Assembly: GCA_036417435.1 (NCBI GenBank)
Contig: CM070911.1
Coordinates: 5,270,001 to 5,334,000 of the forward strand
From: Inia geoffrensis
Lineage: Eukaryota; Chordata; Mammalia; Artiodactyla; Iniidae
Direction: 5' to 3'
Length of the DNA: 64,000 bases
The position numbers and the translations under genes were made by a program. Under the pieces are notes generated by a model. That model was not told the DNA's origin and did not search any database. It saw only the letters and a list, made by a program, of their open reading frames with translations. Below are positions 35,341 through 46,209 of this stretch, piece after piece. Each line of letters starts with the position of its first letter. The first letter of the stretch is position 1.

Positions 35341-35510
35341 ACACACACACAGATCATACACACCACACATACATACACCACACACATCACACACACATAC
35401 ACCACACACCACACACACATACCACATACACACCACACTGTACATCACACACACATAATACACATACCACACGCCATGCACATATTCACACACGCACAGA
35501 GGCATGGATA
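35300..35510 (+). repeat. (CA)n / CACAC-ACCA-CATA complex array
   Basis: Begins with about 45 bp of (CA)n and then about 160 bp of degenerate 'acaccacacatacatacacc' units. It generates His/Thr/Tyr-rich frames on plus and Val/Cys-rich frames on minus (61-91 codons), all spurious. Probably length-polymorphic. Confidence 0.95.
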
Positions 35511-36895
35511 GGAACCTCTTTGCCTATCAATCACCCCACTAGGCCATGAGGACAAGGCCTCCAAGACTAGGAAGAGCGCTGAGGCCAAAGGCAGAAGAAT
35601 GTCCTGGTGTTATATTTCGCTCAGTGGGGCTCAACCACCAGTGGGAGGTGAGGGGCACAAGTGGTCAGAGTTGACACTGAGACAACAGCGCCTGCATTTC
35701 ATAGCACCTTGCACATTGCCCCCAGACAACATTCACCGTGAACTCTGCATCCAATAGGTCATTCAACAGTGTGCCTTAGGTACAACACGGGGTCAGTGTC
35801 TCTGCTAATTGGAAAAATGAGTTGATGACAAGATGAGCAAATGACTGGACGAATACTTTGCAAGGAGGATAGTTAAGGCGAAGACAAAGGTTTGATCAGT
35901 TTGCCCATCACCATTTTAGTTAGCTCAGGGAGAGAGCTACATAACCCAACAAAATACACTACACAAGAAACATCAAGCTCTCAAATTAATTCCCCAGAAA
36001 ACAAAACATCAATGGCGTGACAGCATTCAAGGCCAAAGCTAAGACACCTCTGCAGAAACAGATGAAAAGTTAACTTGGTGATGGCGGGTGAGGTGTAGTC
36101 TCTCATCTGCCAACTGTTCTTGTTTGCTCAAAGGTGGAGAAATAGACAGAAGGCCCATTGTGAAATCATGAAAAAAAATTAACTAGATGACAAAAAGCTA
36201 AAACCTCAGATTATGTAATAATTTCCCTTACATATCGGTGACACTGCCACTGCCAATGAACAAGACTGCCTGTAAACATTTTGCATTTAGACACTGCTTG
36301 AATCCAGCTTGCAAGGGAAAATTAAATTATGTCAGTGACATTTTTAAAATGAAAAAATGAAGAGCTGTGCAAGAGGCTGAGGGAAACTGTGGTTACTGCC
36401 CTAAGGACTTGTGCTTTTTCTCCCAAACGCTATATTAAAAGCAACAGAAAGAGAGACTTGAAATGTAGGAAAAAACCTACGTTTCACACGAAAATATCCC
36501 GGCAGCAGGCATGAACGTTATTCCAGAGCACTCACCGTAGCCTGTTCATTTGCCATCCAAGGAAAAGTGAATGAGATCCCACAGGGAGCCGACCATCCTA
36601 AGAGATGTTTCCCCACCCACTTCAGGTAGCTGCACAAAGCCCCACCGTGACCAAGTGCAGAAGCCAGGATTCCAGCCCACCTCTCTCGAATCCAAGTCCT
36701 GTGCTCTTTCAGCTCCTGACATTCTCCTTGGAAAGTTGGGAAGGGAGTCTGTCAGAGGCAGCCCTCAACACGCAGCCCCTGCCCAGTCTCCTCACAATAA
36801 TAACTCCTTCTGAGTTATTCCAAAGTTCACTTGGCCTTATAATTTACATTGATGTTTAACTAAGTAAAAACTTATAAAGAAAAATAATACAATTA
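35511..36895. other. Unique non-coding DNA
   Basis: About 1.4 kb without recognised repeats. Two overlapping frames at 36571-36859 (80 and 84 codons) have no motif. Confidence 0.45.
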
Positions 36896-36899
36896 TTAA

Positions 36900-37090
36900 C
36901 TCTGTATGGTGCCAAGCATTGTACTGGAAAAGCCTGCTAGTGCCTTTATTGTGCACATCTATTCTACTGGATCATTCTTACTAGAACCCATTTCCCTGAT
37001 GACAAAGATGAGGTGCAAAGAATGGTTATAAGTTCCAAATAAGACTTGAAATTCCCAAGTCCAGGCTTTCTCTAATCTGCCATGTGGGTT
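36900..37090 (-). repeat. MIR: MIR SINE, antisense
   Basis: 'ggtgccaagcattgtactgg', 'catttccctgatgacaaaga' and 'tgaggtgcaaagaatggtta' fit reversed MIR. Confidence 0.55.
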
Positions 37091-37429
37091 TCCTTTCACA
37101 TACTCTTTTGAGATATATTCCTTAGACATGATTTTGTCATATACTAGTTTTCCTTTGTTGTCTAAAATATTCTGAGTTTTTATATTGCCCCTTGATATAA
37201 GCATTCTGGAAATTGGCAAGAGGAGGTAAGCTTTGGATGGAGGGAGAACAATGTGGCCAGGAGCTCGCCTCCCATGGCTAGGGCTTATGGAGATGAAGAA
37301 TAGAGCTAGAAAATCCAGGAGGCTGCCCATGAAGAGACATGAAGCCAGCACACAGAAAAACAAGCAATGAGAACCATAGAGCTTACAGCAGCATGATTAA
37401 GGCTCAGTCAAAACCCTTCAGAATACCAG

Positions 37430-37600
37430 TGTTGCTTTCAATGGATTTGGAGCTAGAAGGCACTTCAGGCTTGATATTTTACAGACAGAAAACCTGAGCC
37501 TCAGAAAGGGAAAGTGACTTGCCCAAGTTTGCAGTCAGTTAACACAGAGGTGGACAAGAGCTTGGGTCTCTTGGTGGCTCCTCATGTTTCTTTTATCTGT
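37430..37600 (-). repeat. MIR: MIR SINE, antisense
   Basis: 'cagaaaacctgagcctcaga' and 'gtgacttgcccaagtttgca' are clear reversed MIR core. Confidence 0.75.
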
Positions 37601-37829
37601 ACCTGATTTCATGGAGCAAGACTGAGCCAAGTCAACAGCCCGCCAGGCAGGTGGCCAACACCTGGTGGAGAAGCTAGGCAGGGCGGCTGTAGCCCAGATA
37701 ACATCCAGTCCTTCACCTGTGCCTGCTCACACTTTACTCCCATCAGAGTGTATGACTGTGCCATGCTTTCCCTGCCACACACACATACGTGAGTCTCCAT
37801 CTATCTAGAGCCTAGTGAGTCTTTCAACT

Positions 37830-38020
37830 TTTATGAGGTGCTTTAAATAAATCATAGATGTTTATTTCACAGAGGAAGAGACTGAAGTTCAGAGAGGTTG
37901 ATGGTCTTACACGAGGTCCTCTGACTGGAACTGACACAGCCAGGATTTGCACCTAAAGCTGCTGGACTCCAAGGCTTGTGTTTTCTCCATTTCCAGGATG
38001 CTTCTCTAAGACTTGAACAG
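37830..38020 (-). repeat. MIR: MIR SINE, antisense
   Basis: 'gaagagactgaagttcagag', 'aggttgatggtcttacacga' and 'gccaggatttgcacctaaag' are reversed MIR core and head. Confidence 0.75.
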
Positions 38021-38199
38021 TCAGGACATCTCACTTACCCACCAGTATCAGAAAATGAGAAGCTTCCACACAATAGGAATTCCCTCCAGAACTGAATTTT
38101 AAAGTTACAAGCACAATATATCTAAAATTTTATTTTGATGATTTATTTAGTGAACAATACAAAGTGCTTCATTAACTACTAGAGTGTTTGTTTAGTAAA

Positions 38200-38440
38200 C
38201 AATGTATTACACTGTGCCATTCTAAGCATTTTACGTACATTAAAATCTTTTATCTCCTTAAAAACTATATAATATAGGTATTCCTGTTTTCCTATTTTAT
38301 TGAGGAGGATACTGAGACCCAAAGACATCCTGTAAATTATCTAAGAATGTACATCTAGTAAGTGGTAGAGACAGCATTCAAATACAGCCCAGAGTCTGGG
38401 CTTTTAACCACCAACCCATACACCCTCTATCATTCTGTGG
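38200..38440 (-). repeat. MIR: MIR SINE, antisense, near full length
   Basis: 'taagcattttacgtacatta', 'aggaggatactgagacccaa', 'catctagtaagtggtagaga' and 'gtctgggcttttaaccacca' run in complete reversed MIR order. Four antisense MIRs lie within 1.5 kb. Confidence 0.8.
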
Positions 38441-39165
38441 AAATCTTAATAACATAGAGTATGCATAATTTTGCCTTCCTAAATTGAGAACAGTGAACTG
38501 CGTAGAGCCTTTCCCTTATAATTCCAGGGCATGTAGGTGAACTTAGAATATTACATCCACTAGAGCATGCTTAGTAGTGCCCTCAGAGTAAATTGCAAAG
38601 AATAATTCCCTCTAGACTGGCCCAAGATCACTGTTCTGGTGAAGCTCTACTCTAATCTGTATTGCTTTTCTATTTATTTATCCTGCTGTCTTCTGTCACT
38701 TCCTATGACTATTATATATTAGAATATATAATATTATTCTTAAACTTCTTCTATAAATAATTACCTGGCTGTGTATCTCTGCAAGATTCTATTATACTCT
38801 AACACAGTAAAATGCATGAGTTTCGTGACAGCAATGTCTCTCCCATAGGATTTATTTTTTTGATAGCTTCAGTGGCAAATCCCAGGTAGATGTGGCTGCA
38901 GGAGGGCACAACATCATTTAGCATTTTGCTACCAGGGTCTCCTTGGAAGAGAGAAATGTCAGCCTCCTGGGGAGGGAGACCCCAGGGAGCTTTTCTGATG
39001 GAGAAGTCACCACGTACAGAGGTGCGGCATTGTGGTGTCCTCTAGGTCTCAGTCATCTCATTACTGTGGAATGTCCCTCCCTGCCAAGCCCCAAACACTA
39101 CAGCAGCTGAAACTTTCGCATATGGAGGAGCATAGTCTCCCTCAGAAGGCAGGAGGTAGGGCCAG
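38441..39165. other. Unique non-coding DNA
   Basis: No convincing repeat or gene. AT-rich to 38860, then GC-richer. Confidence 0.4.
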
Positions 39166-39183
39166 TGTTTGATGCTGGCTTTT

Positions 39184-39401
39184 TGTTTTGTTTTGTTTTG
39201 TTTTTTGCAGTACGCGGGCCTCTCACTGCTGTGGCCTCTCCCGTTGTGGAGCACAGGCTCCGGAAGCGCAGGCTCAGCGACCATGGCTCACGGGTCCAGC
39301 CACTCTGCGGCATGTGGGAGGATCCTCCCGGACCGGGGTACAAACCCGTATCCCCTGCATTGGCAGGCGGACTCTCAACCACTGCACCACCAAGGAAGCC
39401 C
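39184..39401 (-). mobile_element. CHR-2: CHR-2-type cetacean SINE, antisense
   Basis: The (TTTTG)n tail on the plus strand leads into the reversed body ('tacgcgggcctctcactgct'), the reversed B box around 'ggggtacaaacccgtatc' and the reversed head 'caccaccaaggaagccc'. A perfect 14-bp TSD 'tgatgctggctttt' is at 39170-39183 and 39402-39415. The 168-codon frame 39188-39694 is this SINE plus MER5A sequence. Confidence 0.95.
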
Positions 39402-39415
39402 TGATGCTGGCTTTT

Positions 39416-39658
39416 GACACTTCAAGTTGGGCAAAGTTTTCGGTTGCAGCAATACCGCTAAAAACCACATTCTCCACGGTCCGCCTGAACTTTGACTCAG
39501 ACCCTAAATATTTGGCAGTGGTGTGGTTGGCTCTGAGATTTCACTTGGCAGTAGTTTCACTAACCACTGGGTCTGCAGCCTGCCATCCTTTTAGGTGTGG
39601 GGTTTCAGGGCCTGGTGTCAAGAATCATCCAGGAACCACTGTCCTTTCCTCTGGGTCA
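39416..39658. other. Unique spacer between CHR-2 and MER5A
   Basis: No family recognised. Carried along in the SINE-initiated open frame. Confidence 0.4.
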
Positions 39659-39666
39659 CAGTACAG

Positions 39667-39840
39667 CAGCAGTTCTCAAAGTGGGGTCCCCTGACCAACT
39701 GTAGCAGCGTCATGTGGGAATCTGTTAGAAATGCAAATTCCCAGACCCACTGAACAGAAACTCTGAGGGTGGGCTCCGTGAACTGTGATTTAACAGCACT
39801 GCAGGGGATTCTGAAGCACCCTTGGATTTGAGAACCACTG
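39667..39840. mobile_element. MER5A: MER5A-like hAT-Charlie element with 8-bp TSD
   Basis: Terminal inverted repeats 'cagcagttctcaaa' (39667-39680) and 'tttgagaaccactg' (39827-39840) bound a 174-bp non-autonomous element. Its core 'aaattcccagacccactgaa' is typical of MER5. The 8-bp duplication 'cagtacag' at 39659-39666 and 39841-39848 is perfect, as expected for hAT transposition. The right copy contains the TA and first CAG of Tigger1. Confidence 0.9.
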
Positions 39841-39845
39841 CAGTA

Positions 39846-41540
39846 CAGGCAAACCTCCCTTTACTGTGCTTCACTTTACTGTGCTTTGCAGGTACTGCAT
39901 TTTTTGCAAATTGAAGGTACAAACTAAACCTTGTGTTGAGCAAGTCTATCAGCACCATTTGCTTACTTAGTATCTCTGTGTCACATTTTGATAATACTCA
40001 CATGTTTTACACTTTTTAATCACTATTTTACTTGTTATATTACACATATATGTTATGTGTATGTTATATGTCACACAATATTATACTTGTTATGATGAGC
40101 TGTGATCAGTGATCTTGATGTTACTGTTGTAATTGTTTTGGGGCACCACAAAATGAACCCATAAAGATGGCAAACTTAATAAACGTGTGTGTTCTAATTG
40201 CTCCACTGATCAGCCGTTACCCCATATCTCGCCCTCTCCTCAAGCCTCCCGTTCCTGAGACATGACAATATTGAAATCTGGCCAATTAATAACCCTACGA
40301 TGGCCTGTAAGTGTTCAAGTGAAAGGAAGAGTCACATTCTTCTCACTTTAAATCCAAAGCTATAACTGATTAAGCTTAGTGAGGAAGGCCTGCCCAAACC
40401 TAGACAGGCTGAAAGCTAGACCCCTTTCTCCAAACGGTTAGCCAAGCTGTGAAAGCAAAGGAAAAGTTCTCAAATGAAACTAAAAGTGCTACTCCAGTGA
40501 ACACATGAATGATAAGGAAGAAAAACAGACATTGCTGCTATGGAGACGGTGTGAGTGGTCTGGATAGGAGATCAAATCAGCCACAACATTCCCTTAAGCC
40601 AAAGCTTAATCCAGAGCAAGGCCCTAACTCTCTTTAATTCCATGAAGGCTGAGAGGTGAGGAAACTGCAGAATAAAAGTTTGAAGTTAGCAGAGGTTAGT
40701 GTACAAGGTTTAAGGAAAGAAACTCTGCATATCATAAATGTGCACAGTGAAGCAGCAAGTGCTGACATAGAAGCTGCAACAAGTTATCCAGAAGATCCTG
40801 CTAAGATCATTCATGAAGGTGGCTATACTAAGCAACAGATTCTCCGTGTAGGCAAAACAGCTTTATATTGGAAGAAAATACCATCTAGAACTTTCATAGC
40901 TGGAGAGGAGAAGTCAATGTCTGGCTTCAAACTTCAGAGGACAGGTTGACTCTCTTGTTAGGGGCTAATGCAGCTGGTGACTTGTAGTTGAAGCCAGTGC
41001 TCATTTACCATTCTGAAAATCCCAGGGCCCTTAAAAATTATGTTAAATTTACTCTGCCTGTGCCCTAGAAGTGGAACAATAAAGCATGAGAGCAGATCTA
41101 TTTATAACATGGTTTACTGAATATTTAAAACCCACTGTTAATACCTACTGTGCAGAAAAAAAAAAATCTGTCAAATATTATTGCTCATTGACAATGCACC
41201 TGGTCACCCAAGGACTCTGATGGAGAAGTACAATGATATTAATGTTGTTTTCATGCCTGTTAATACAACATCTATTCTGCAGCCCATGGATCAAGGAATA
41301 ATTTCAAATTTCAACTATTGTTATTTAAAAAATACATTTCATAAGGCTATAACTGCCATAGATAGTGAGTCCTCTGATATCTCATGGTAATACTTTAACA
41401 GATGAATAGTTGCTTCTTATGCATGAGCAAAGAAAGTGGTTCTTTTTTCTTTTTTTAAGATGGAATCTCTTCCTGATGAAGATGCTGTGAAGATTGTTGA
41501 AATGACAACAAAGGATTTAGAATATTACATAAATTGCTAA
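39846..41540 (+). mobile_element. Tigger1: Tigger1 (pogo/Tc1-mariner) DNA transposon, 3'-truncated
   Basis: It starts with a TIR of the 'caggcaaacctcc' type directly after a TA dinucleotide (39844-39845). The 5' non-coding part (for example 'gttttggggcaccacaaaat') and the transposase gene follow. About 1.7 kb remains. Most of the C-terminal coding section is deleted near 41390 and the 3' TIR is missing after about 41540, where a GT repeat and a CHR-2 SINE follow. Ancient cut-and-paste element of placental mammals, inactive. Confidence 0.92.
40300..41540 (+). pseudogene. Dead Tigger1 transposase (pogo family, DDE)
   Basis: Family role: binds the TIRs through CENP-B-like helix-turn-helix domains and cuts with a DDE/DDD catalytic domain. 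The expected start ATG is at 40300-40302, but a stop (TAA, 40363-40365) follows after 21 codons. Later reading is split into an open stretch at 40656-40949 and one at 41181-41390. The first catalytic Asp is replaced by Gly (codon 40851-40853, context RVGKTALYW). The other two acidic positions survive (LIDNAPGHP, Asp at 41190-41192, and QPMDQG, Asp at 41289-41291). Frameshifts, stops and a deletion near 41390 make it non-functional. Confidence 0.9.
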
Positions 41541-41560
41541 GCAAGACAGGGCAGTCTCTG

Positions 41561-41561
<1 letters not shown>

Positions 41562-41595
<34 letters not shown>

Positions 41596-41624
41596 TGTGA
41601 GTGTGTGTTTTTTTTTTTTTTTTT
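41562..41624 (+). repeat. (GT)n plus poly(T) tract
   Basis: About 45 bp GT repeat with a few interruptions, followed by T16. It marks the truncation edge of the Tigger1 copy. Low-complexity frames here are artefacts. Confidence 0.95.
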
Positions 41625-41669
41625 AATGAGAGAGATGTTAGAGGGAAAGTACACAAGAAAGAACTGCAG

Positions 41670-41893
41670 TGGGCTTCCCTGGTGGTGCAGTGGTTGAGAG
41701 TCCACCTGCCGATACAGGGGACGAGGGTTCGTGCCCCAGTCCAGGAAGATCCCACATGCCGCAGAGCGGCTGGGCCCATGAGCCATGGCTGCTGAGCCTG
41801 CATGTCCGGAGCCTGTGCTCCACAACGGGAGAGGCCACAACAGTGAGAGGCCCGCGTACCACAAAAAAAAAAAAAAAAAAAAAGAAAGAAAGA
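41670..41893 (+). mobile_element. CHR-2: CHR-2-type cetacean SINE
   Basis: Head 'gggcttccctggtggtgcag', reversed in neither half, with a B box around 'gggttcgtgcccc' and a tail of A21 then (GAAA)n. A perfect 15-bp TSD 'aagaaagaactgcag' is at 41655-41669 and 41894-41908. Frames of 135-154 codons here, on both strands, are SINE-derived. Confidence 0.95.
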
Positions 41894-41908
41894 AAGAAAG
41901 AACTGCAG

Positions 41909-42385
41909 CAAAATGGTTACATTGGTTGTCTTCAGGCTCTCCAACTGTGGGACTCATTTTTCTTATATTTTCATCATTCAAAATTCCCTACTTTGATAAT
42001 TAAGAAAAGCAAATGTGATATAAAATTTAAAATAAAAATTTATCCAGAGGGGCTTCTCTTATGCCAGGTAGGTGATGCCAGGAGCCCCTGTGTCTGCCAA
42101 CACAAAATGCACATCATTCTTGGCTGAAAGTCCTCTTTGCAGGCACGAACGTTCACATTCAGAAGTCATTACATACTTGTAAGGCTAGAAGCCTTTCTTT
42201 CATCTCAAACTGTTTCCTGAAAATGCTACAACCATTCCGTGCAGCTGTGACAAACTCGGATGTTCAAGAGGGATATCAGAGTGAGGCTTTAAGTCCCCGG
42301 CCAGCCAAGCACACAGACTCTTTAGAGCTTTTCTAGGATCTGCAACTGGACAAGGCAGAGTTTAGAATTTTCTGGTGCCTTCTGA
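41909..42385. other. Unique non-coding DNA
   Basis: No gene or family recognised downstream of the SINE. Confidence 0.4.
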
Positions 42386-42389
42386 GATG

Positions 42390-42560
42390 CCAAGCCCTAG
42401 GCTAGGTGTTTTACATATGATTCTCACTTAACTGTCACCACAAACTAAAGGGACAAATATAATTGTCTCCCACTTGGAAGAAAACAGAGGCTCAGAAAGG
42501 CTGGGTCACCTGCGGGATGTCACACAGCTGACCCGAATCCAGGTCTGTCCTGACCCAGAG
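42390..42560 (-). repeat. MIR: MIR SINE, antisense
   Basis: 'gatgccaagccctaggctag', 'aacagaggctcagaaaggct' and 'gggatgtcacacagctgacc' are reversed MIR. Confidence 0.75.
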
Positions 42561-43725
42561 GGCTCTCTTTCCCTGGTGCTGACTTTACCAGGCAGGACAC
42601 TTGTTCCAGCAGCTGCTTTCACATCGTTTTCATGGCCTGTCTCTCTGAGAAGCTTTTCAATAGTGGGTGCATTTGTTTTAAAGCAAGACAAGAATCCTTC
42701 TCTAAGTACTGCCCTTGAGTGTGAGGGCTGAGAGATTTAACAGAAGGCTGATTCTCTCTGTGTGGTTAGGAGTTCTGTCAGTGCCTGGACCAAAAAGGGG
42801 CTGATGTTTTGCAGGTTTTGTCTTTATTAAAGCTGAAATGCTTGGCTCTCCTTTTAATTTTCATCCATGGCCAAACTTCCAAAAGGAGTTTTAAACTAAT
42901 AATAATTGATAGTCCTGCAAATTTGCTCTCTTGTGTTTTTGAGTAAGACCCTGTCTTCACATTAAGCTCCCTGACCTGGGGTTGAAATGCCTCTCTCTCA
43001 TCTTCCCCCTGGCTTCACGGCACTCACGTATTCCCCCCTGATGTCTGAGATTCTATGTGAGGCAGAGGCTGTCCAACTGGGGCCAGACCTGTGTCCACTG
43101 CTCAGTTCTCCCCAGATCAGGATGGCCGTGCATGGGAGGGACAGGACACCTGAGCATGTTTCGATGCAGGGGTTGGAGACCACTTAGAAAGCTAAGCTGA
43201 AGAGAAGGAGCCAGGCATAGAAGAGTCCCAGCTGGAATCTCTCTCTGGTCTTTGAGGAGGAAAAGTGACCGAAGTGCCTGCTGTCTGAGTTTGCCCCAGA
43301 CATCACTTTGCCCACGCGTTGCGGCAGCCCTGGACAGGCATGGAGAGTGCACCCAACTAGGTCCAGAGCTCAGGCAGTGTCCTCCTCGGTGGGAGGAGCA
43401 GAAAAGGCCTTGCAGAAGCCTTTACCTTCCCCACTTTGCATCCTCACAGGCTGAGGAAATGTAGGAGGTAGAAAGAGAGCCTCTGCTGGACCTCAAGGAA
43501 AACCAGCATGGATGCTGAATGAATGTCACTCCTCAAAGAGAGATCCTTTCTGCCACCTCTTAATTTGCCCTTGGATTAGTGTGTGAAAAATGCTTCTCAC
43601 TGATACTTGGGGAAAATAAGCAGATCAACTCAGCCAGGCCAAGGGGTGAGTTACTGAAGTCCCTTGGAGGATGTGCTTTGGTCCTGGGATGGAGGGAGAG
43701 GTCAAGGTTCATTTAGCCCAAGTCA
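42561..43725. other. Unique non-coding DNA
   Basis: About 1.2 kb with no recognised repeat. The GC-richer part 43000-43460 has opposed frames of 60-99 codons on both strands without motifs. Confidence 0.45.
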
Positions 43726-43727
43726 AA

Positions 43728-44090
43728 GGGCGCTAGTCTACACAGGCTGCTGTAACCAAATAGCACAGACTGGGAGGCTGAAACGGCACTAGGTTTTTGT
43801 TTAAAATTTGGGAGCCTGGGGGTCCAACATAAGGGCGTCAGCAAGTTCGGTTTCTCCTGAGGCCTCCCTTCTTGGCTTGCAGATGGCCATCTTCTCCCTG
43901 TGTTCTCATGTGGCCTTGCCTCTGTGTGCGGGCCCCCTGCACCCATCCTACAGGATTAAGGTCGACCTTTATGACCTCATTTAACCTTAATTACCTCCTT
44001 AAAGGCCCCATCTCCAAATACAGTCACACTGGGGTTCAAGGTTTCAACATATGAGTTTGTGAGGGACACAAGTCAGTCCACACAGGAAGG
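43728..44090 (-). mobile_element. MLT1: MLT1 solo LTR (ERVL-MaLR), antisense
   Basis: Reversed LTR order: 'cacaggctgctgtaaccaaa', 'gatggccatcttctccctgt', 'tctcatgtggccttgcctct', 'taccttaa'-type decay, 'ccatctccaaatacagtcac' and 'caacatatgagtttgtgagg'. Internal genes absent. The same class as 3868-4250, in the opposite orientation. Confidence 0.85.
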
Positions 44091-44595
44091 AGAAGCTAGT
44101 GAGAAAATGGCAGAAGCATCCTGAAACAGGACTAGAAAGCAGAGTCACTACATGAGCTTCGGGATGAGGGAGGAGTGGGAGAGACTTGTTGTCCGCATTC
44201 AGCCACCATACCTGAATTCCTCCTCCCAGGGCTAGCCCCTGCTCTGTGCCAGCATGAACACCTCAGATAACCTTGGCCACAGCAGAGTATTTCAGATATT
44301 CACACTGAAGTCAACTGTGCCACACTGTCCTAAAGACAACCTAAACAGATAACAGGAAAAGACACATAGAACAACCAAAGATAAATATTAAATATTAGCA
44401 TGAAGTGAAAATAAAGGAAAATAGTAAAGTAAGGCTATGGAGAAAATGATCATAGTACAGGAAAATTAATGCTGAGAGGTTTTACATAATTATGGACAGT
44501 TTCCTCCAATGTTCCATGTCCCTAATAACCAAGGCAATGGGGAAACTGTCAGTTATAAAGTCTGGAGCATCCACAGGACTAGCTGTAAACGCCTT
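44091..44595. other. Unique non-coding DNA
   Basis: Nothing recognised. Confidence 0.4.
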
Positions 44596-44599
44596 GAGG

Positions 44600-44680
44600 A
44601 TTTATCATGTTGGCCTCCCAGCACTCTTCACAGACCCTGACACACAGCCAGTGCTCACTAATGTGCACTGAAGAAATTAA
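44600..44680 (+). repeat. L2: L2 LINE 3' end fragment
   Basis: 'ctgacacacagccagtgctc' to 'gcactgaagaaatta' fits the L2 tail ('...cacatagtaggtgctca...'). Confidence 0.5.
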
Positions 44681-44692
44681 ATCCTTGGTAAG

Positions 44693-45275
44693 CGTGTAAT
44701 TTTATGTGTCAACTTGACCAGAAGATGTGATGCACAGATACTTGGTCAGATGTTCTTTGTTAGTCTGGGTGTGTCTGTGAGGATGCTTCTGGATGACATT
44801 AACATTTGAATTGGTAAACTGAGTAAAGCAGATTGTCCTCTTCTAATGTGGGTGGGTCTCGTCCAATCAGTTGATGACCTGAATAGAACAAAAGGCTGAT
44901 ATCCCCTGGTTAAGAAAGAATTCCTCTTGCCTGACAGCCTTTGGACTAGGACATCTGCTATTTTCATGCTTTCCAACTGAAGCTGAAACATCGGCTCTCC
45001 CCAGGTCTCAAGCCTGCCATTCTTCAGACTGAAGCCGCACCACTGGCTCTCCTAGTGCTCTGGCCTTTGGATTTGGACTGGAACTTACATCATCAGAACC
45101 CCTGGGTCTCCCTATACTTGCCCTGCACATCTTGTGACTTGCCAGCTGCCATAAATGCATGAGCCAATTCCTTACAATAAATTTCTTTCCAAATAGTCTA
45201 GTTAGATAGTGAGATAGAGAGAGAGATAGACATATCCTATTGATCTGTGTCTCTGGAGAACTCTGACAAATAGTG
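44693..45275 (+). mobile_element. Ancient solo LTR (ERVL-type, MLT2-like)
   Basis: 'tatgtgtcaacttgaccaga', 'agtaaagcagattgtcctct', 'atgtgggtgggtctcgtcca', 'atgcatgagccaattcctta' with AATAAA, a short GATA-rich run and the terminal 'tctggagaactctgacaaat' are a complete, well-recognisable old mammalian LTR. Subfamily name is by recall. No viral genes adjacent. Confidence 0.75.
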
Positions 45276-45414
45276 AGTTAATTCATTTTTTAGCACCAAG
45301 GAGTGAGGGACATTTCTCTTGCAAGTCTAAAAGAGCACATAGTAATGTAGTGAAATGCATGTCAAACACATTGCTATAGTAGATTAGATAGTATTAGGAA
45401 ATGAGTTTCTCAGT

Positions 45415-45570
45415 GTTAACTGTGTGTGTGAATCACCAGGGGCATATGGATCATGTAAGGACTCTGATTTGGTAGGTCCAGGGTATAGCCTGAGAACCTG
45501 CATTTCCAAGAAGCCCCCAGGTGCTGCAGCTGCAGTTTTCATGCACAGTTTGAGCAGTGAACTCTTGGAT
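45415..45570. mobile_element. MER5: MER5-like hAT remnant
   Basis: 'gtgaatcaccaggggcatat', 'actctgatttggtaggtcca' and 'aagcccccaggtgctgcagc' match the MER5 core, decayed at the ends. It forms the first about 45 codons of the 197-codon frame. Confidence 0.65.
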
Positions 45571-46209
45571 TATCTCTCAATGCCAATTATGGAGATGAGG
45601 AAGGTGAATTTATTGTGGTACTCATCCTATTGGAGCTGCCTTCCGTCCCACCCTCCCTGCAGGTTCAGAATACCCAAAGCTCTGCTGTACTGGGCTTCAA
45701 CTAGCCCCTTTATTCTGAATATAGTTTTCCCTTCTTTCATGTATCCCTCCGAAGACTGCCCATGGATCACTCAGCTCTCTCTATCCCATGGCTACAAATT
45801 TGTGGGTCCTCTGGAGCCCCCTTGGATCGCATTCACACCTTACCTCTATAATGTGGATGCCATCTCTGCTTCTTTCCTCTTTTCCATTAATCCAATCGAA
45901 TCTGCATTCTGTTTCCCAAGATACCTCAAAATATCTGGCCCACTGCTGGCTCTCTTCCTTACTTTTAAGCAGTTTCATGTTTTCTGCCAATTCAATGGGT
46001 ATTTGGGGAAGGAGTAGTTACAATGTTCAGTCCACTTTCTTGATCCAGAAACCTGGGCCATTTTCAAAGGCTCTGCATGTGGCTCTTAAACATTATGCTG
46101 AACCAACAAAGAATATGTTGCCAAACTGAAAATCTTGTGCATCTGGCTGCTTCTCCACCATTGCTCAGAACTGGGGTACACAATAAAATTATAAGACATA
46201 AAAAGTATT
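45571..46209 (+). other. Unrecognised sequence with the longest open frame
   Basis: The frame 45424-46017 (197 codons) is the longest in the window. Its start lies in a MER5 remnant and the rest is rich in Ser, Pro, Leu and Phe from pyrimidine-rich DNA. I recognise no domain, and another plus frame (45788-46129, 113 codons) overlaps it. Most likely a chance frame or a decayed unknown repeat. Confidence 0.3.

Noticed and set aside
35300..35510. CRISPR-like regular repeats
   Set aside because: A degenerate dinucleotide array with no constant repeat/unique spacer pattern, in a mammalian genome.
35163..35511. Cys/Val-rich and His/Thr-rich proteins
   Set aside because: Direct translations of the CA/GT array.
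39188..39694. 168-codon open frame
   Set aside because: It lies over an antisense CHR-2 SINE, a short spacer and the edge of MER5A. The SINE consensus happens to be open in several frames.
41517..42127. Frames of 135-154 codons on both strands
   Set aside because: Made of the CHR-2 SINE at 41670 plus GT and poly(T) tracts.
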